Source of the DNA: Pelagophyceae sp. CCMP2097 | Lineage: Eukaryota > Sar > Pelagophyceae | Length of the DNA stretch: 28,997 bases | NCBI GenBank assembly: GCA_026770575.1 | Contig: MU657202.1 | Span: 198,345 to 227,341, forward strand | Direction: 5' to 3' | Shown: in pieces, positions 27,154 to 28,997 of the stretch | Layout of the letters: each line of letters opens with the position of its first letter | Numbering within the stretch: the first letter of the stretch is position 1 | Notes under the pieces: model-generated | The model's database searches: none | What the model saw: the letters and a program-made list of their open reading frames with translations, nothing else | What the model was told of the DNA's origin: nothing | Made by a program: the position numbers and the translations under genes

Positions 27154-28269
27154 ATGGCGTCGGACGGCGTGCCCGTGGTGGACATTGGTTGCTTCCTGGA
27201 CCCGAACGGAAATCCGGCTGAGGTGGAAAAGGCGTGCGCTGCCGTGGCGGAAGCGCTCCATTTATATGGCTGCTTGGTCGTCCGAGACTCGCGATGCGCC
27301 GCCTCGAAGAACGAAGAGTTCCTCGACATGATGGAGCGCTACTTCGAGCAGGCCGACGGTTCCTCGGACGCGCGGCCCGAGCTGTCTTACCAGGTCGGAG
27401 TGACTCCCTCCGACGTGGAGAAGGCGCGCGAGCATTGCACCTTAGCAAAGCAGCTTTCCGAGCAGGGCCACGGCCCCATTTCGGACTGCCCGCCGCGGCC
27501 GGACGCCAAGTGGCGCTTCTTCTGGCGCATCGGCGCGCGGCCGACGGAGACGGCGTTCCAGGAGCTGAACGCGCCGGCCGTCGTCCCCGATGCCTTCCAA
27601 GAAGAATGGGCGCCCAAAATGGACGGCTGGGGCGAGAGCGTCATTTCGACGGCGCACACCGTCGCGGAGATGGCTGCTTTGGGGTTCGGCGTCGAGCGAG
27701 ACGCGTTTTCCAAAAATATGACGTGCGGACCGCACCTCCTCGCGCCGACGGGGTCAGACCTCGGCAAGCTGGCCGACTTGGAAGTCGCGGAGGACGCCGC
27801 CCTGACGAAAGTGCCGCGCCAGCCCGGCGACGACGTCGTGCTGGGCACCGTCCTCGCGGGGTTCCACTACGACCTCAACTTCCTTACTGTCCACGGCAAA
27901 TCCCGCTTCCCCGGCCTCACGGTCTGGCGCCGCGACGGCGTCGCGGTGCAGCCCAAGATCCCAGAGGGCTGCCTGTTTGTCCAGGCCGGCATCCAGCTCG
28001 AGCACTTGACGGGCGGCCACGTCAAGGCCGGGTTTCACGAGGTCATCGCGACAAAGGCCACCGCCGCTGCCGCAAAGAAGGCAAAGGCAGACGGCAAACG
28101 CACCTGGCGCGTCTCCTCGACGTGCTTTGCGCACGTCGCGTCGGACTTTGTCTTGGAGCCGCTGCCCGGGTCGCGCTTCGACACGCCCGAAGCGCGCGCC
28201 AAATTCCCGCCCGTCAAAGCCGGCGACAGCGTCATGAACGAACTCCGCGCCATCGGTCTCGCCGTCTAA
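27154..28269 (+). CDS. 2-oxoglutarate/Fe(II)-dependent oxygenase, isopenicillin-N-synthase-like
   Basis: Single exon of 371 residues from ATG 27154; the frame stays open up to ATG 27043 (408 residues), but that extension is AT-richer and close to a TATA-like box. VPVVDIGCFLDP at the start is the usual N-terminal strand of this family. Iron ligands: H238 and D240 (GFHYDLNFLT) and H295 (KAGFHEVI). The 2-oxoglutarate-binding RxS motif is R319-S321 (WRVSSTCF). LFVQAGIQLEHLTGG matches the conserved core strand before the distal His. Family members hydroxylate or desaturate small molecules; the substrate is unknown. No signal peptide is evident, so probably cytosolic. Confidence 0.88.
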   Translation: MASDGVPVVDIGCFLDPNGNPAEVEKACAAVAEALHLYGCLVVRDSRCAASKNEEFLDMMERYFEQADGSSDARPELSYQVGVTPSDVEKAREHCTLAKQLSEQGHGPISDCPPRPDAKWRFFWRIGARPTETAFQELNAPAVVPDAFQEEWAPKMDGWGESVISTAHTVAEMAALGFGVERDAFSKNMTCGPHLLAPTGSDLGKLADLEVAEDAALTKVPRQPGDDVVLGTVLAGFHYDLNFLTVHGKSRFPGLTVWRRDGVAVQPKIPEGCLFVQAGIQLEHLTGGHVKAGFHEVIATKATAAAAKKAKADGKRTWRVSSTCFAHVASDFVLEPLPGSRFDTPEARAKFPPVKAGDSVMNELRAIGLAV

Positions 28270-28997
28270 AGCGGTCAGGCCTGTACATAAACTTACATAA
28301 AGAAGCACCCGCGGAGATAATACGATGAAAAGGGAGTGACAGGGCCCCGTAGGGGCCGGCGCCTATTACTATCTAAGGATATTTCCACTTTTACCTTTCA
28401 ATTTAATGTTTTGAAAACGTTCCCGACTTTTTTTTTAAAAATGCGATTTTGGCTGTGGCATCTCCTTGGATTGATGTTCGCGGCGCGTTCGCTCGTGGCT
28501 GCGTAGGTTGAGTGGACAGATTCCAATTTTTTTTCTTCTTTTTTCGCCCTTTTTTCAGCGATAGTTTTACATGGACGCGAGGCTGTAGATCGATGGGGTC
28601 TAGTACCCTCAAAACCCTCCCGTGCATTTGCGCGTGAAAGGCTCGTCAAGAGGTATCTAGTGAGTGTAAAAATCTCCTTGTGGAACGCCGAAAACTATAA
28701 GCTAGCGGCGCATAGCAGTACAATAGAACACCAAAAATGAAAAAGGGTATATAACTCGTTTTTGAGCCTATAGACAGGCTCCAACGATTGTCCATAAGAA
28801 CCAATGAACAACTGCGCGCAGCCTAAGAAGAACAGCTGTTTTAAAGCAATTGAAACAGAAAACGGTGGATGCGTGAGGCGGCTGCGCCGCCTGCGTCGAA
28901 ACTATAAAGCGGCTGCGCCACATGCTACGGCTGCGCCGCCAGCAACGACAAAAGGCAGCTGCGAAGCATGTGACATATGCGTAAAGCGGCTGCGCCG
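28270..28997. other. AT-rich intergenic region at the right edge
   Basis: No gene is supported. It holds a hairpin after the oxygenase stop (GGCCCC 28343-28348, GTA loop, GGGGCC 28352-28357), long T runs at 28428-28436 and 28526-28556, a TATATAA box at 28748-28754 that could serve a gene beyond the window, and GC-rich short repeats from 28877 on. Confidence 0.55.
28877..28997. repeat. Short interspersed GCGGCTGCGCCG repeats
   Basis: Copies lie at 28877-28891 (GGCGGCTGCGCCGCC, arms GGCGGC/GCCGCC), 28909-28919, 28928-28940 and 28986-28997, with a degenerate one near 28953-28965. They sit in otherwise AT-rich DNA. Two are preceded by TAAA. The array is cut off by the window end. Confidence 0.75.

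Overview
The window looks like nuclear DNA of a GC-rich single-celled eukaryote, most likely a stramenopile alga of the pelagophyte type (Aureococcus-like). This is inferred from three things: Pro-Thr repeat cell-surface proteins, a REJ-type giant membrane protein, and short GT-AG introns (43-187 nt) in nearly every gene. The gene content is wholly eukaryotic: GPI-anchor enzyme, TM9 protein, NatB, Oxa1, TMEM65, Aha1. I placed 32 introns by reading frame, splice sites and recognisable domains. The resulting gene models are predictions without transcript support.

Layout from left to right. (1) 1-6849 (+), partial at the left edge: a giant, apparently intronless PT-repeat/REJ/polytopic membrane protein. 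(2) 7232-9507 (-), convergent with it: a secreted PC-esterase-like (GDS...DxxH) domain on a PT-rich stalk with one transmembrane helix. (3) 9974-11066 (-): an orphan multipass membrane protein. (4) 11510-13439 (-): a secreted or ER J-domain protein that continues into a thioredoxin-like region, a VHL-beta-like domain, an ShK-type cysteine domain and a coiled coil; this is the most unusual protein here. (5) 13910-15256 (-): a coiled-coil/C2H2 zinc-finger protein, divergent from (6) 15567-16147 (+), NatB catalytic subunit NAA20. (7) 16529-18114 (+): mitochondrial Oxa1 insertase. (8) 18576-20230 (+): PH domain with an Arg/Asp-rich tail. (9) 20574-21221 (+): Aha1 N-domain co-chaperone. (10) 21322-23608 (-): TM9 superfamily protein (nonaspanin). 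(11) 23876-25004 (-): GPI GlcNAc-PI de-N-acetylase PIG-L. (12) 25161-25880: a MITE-like element with 43-nt terminal inverted repeats and a TAG target duplication. (13) 26043-26965 (-): TMEM65-family mitochondrial protein with an upstream EF-hand. (14) 27154-28269 (+): 2-oxoglutarate/Fe(II) oxygenase of the isopenicillin-N-synthase type, divergent from TMEM65 across a shared TATA-like site. (15) 28270-28997: AT-rich spacer ending in GC-rich short repeats that run off the window.

These genes do not form a pathway. Several serve the secretory route and cell surface (REJ protein, PC-esterase, J/VHL/ShK protein, TM9SF, PIG-L), and two are mitochondrial inner-membrane proteins (Oxa1, TMEM65). The points most worth checking are the J/VHL/ShK architecture with its apparent GC-AG introns, the MITE just upstream of PIG-L, the EF-hand/TMEM65 fusion, and the strong preference for TAG at intron 3' ends.
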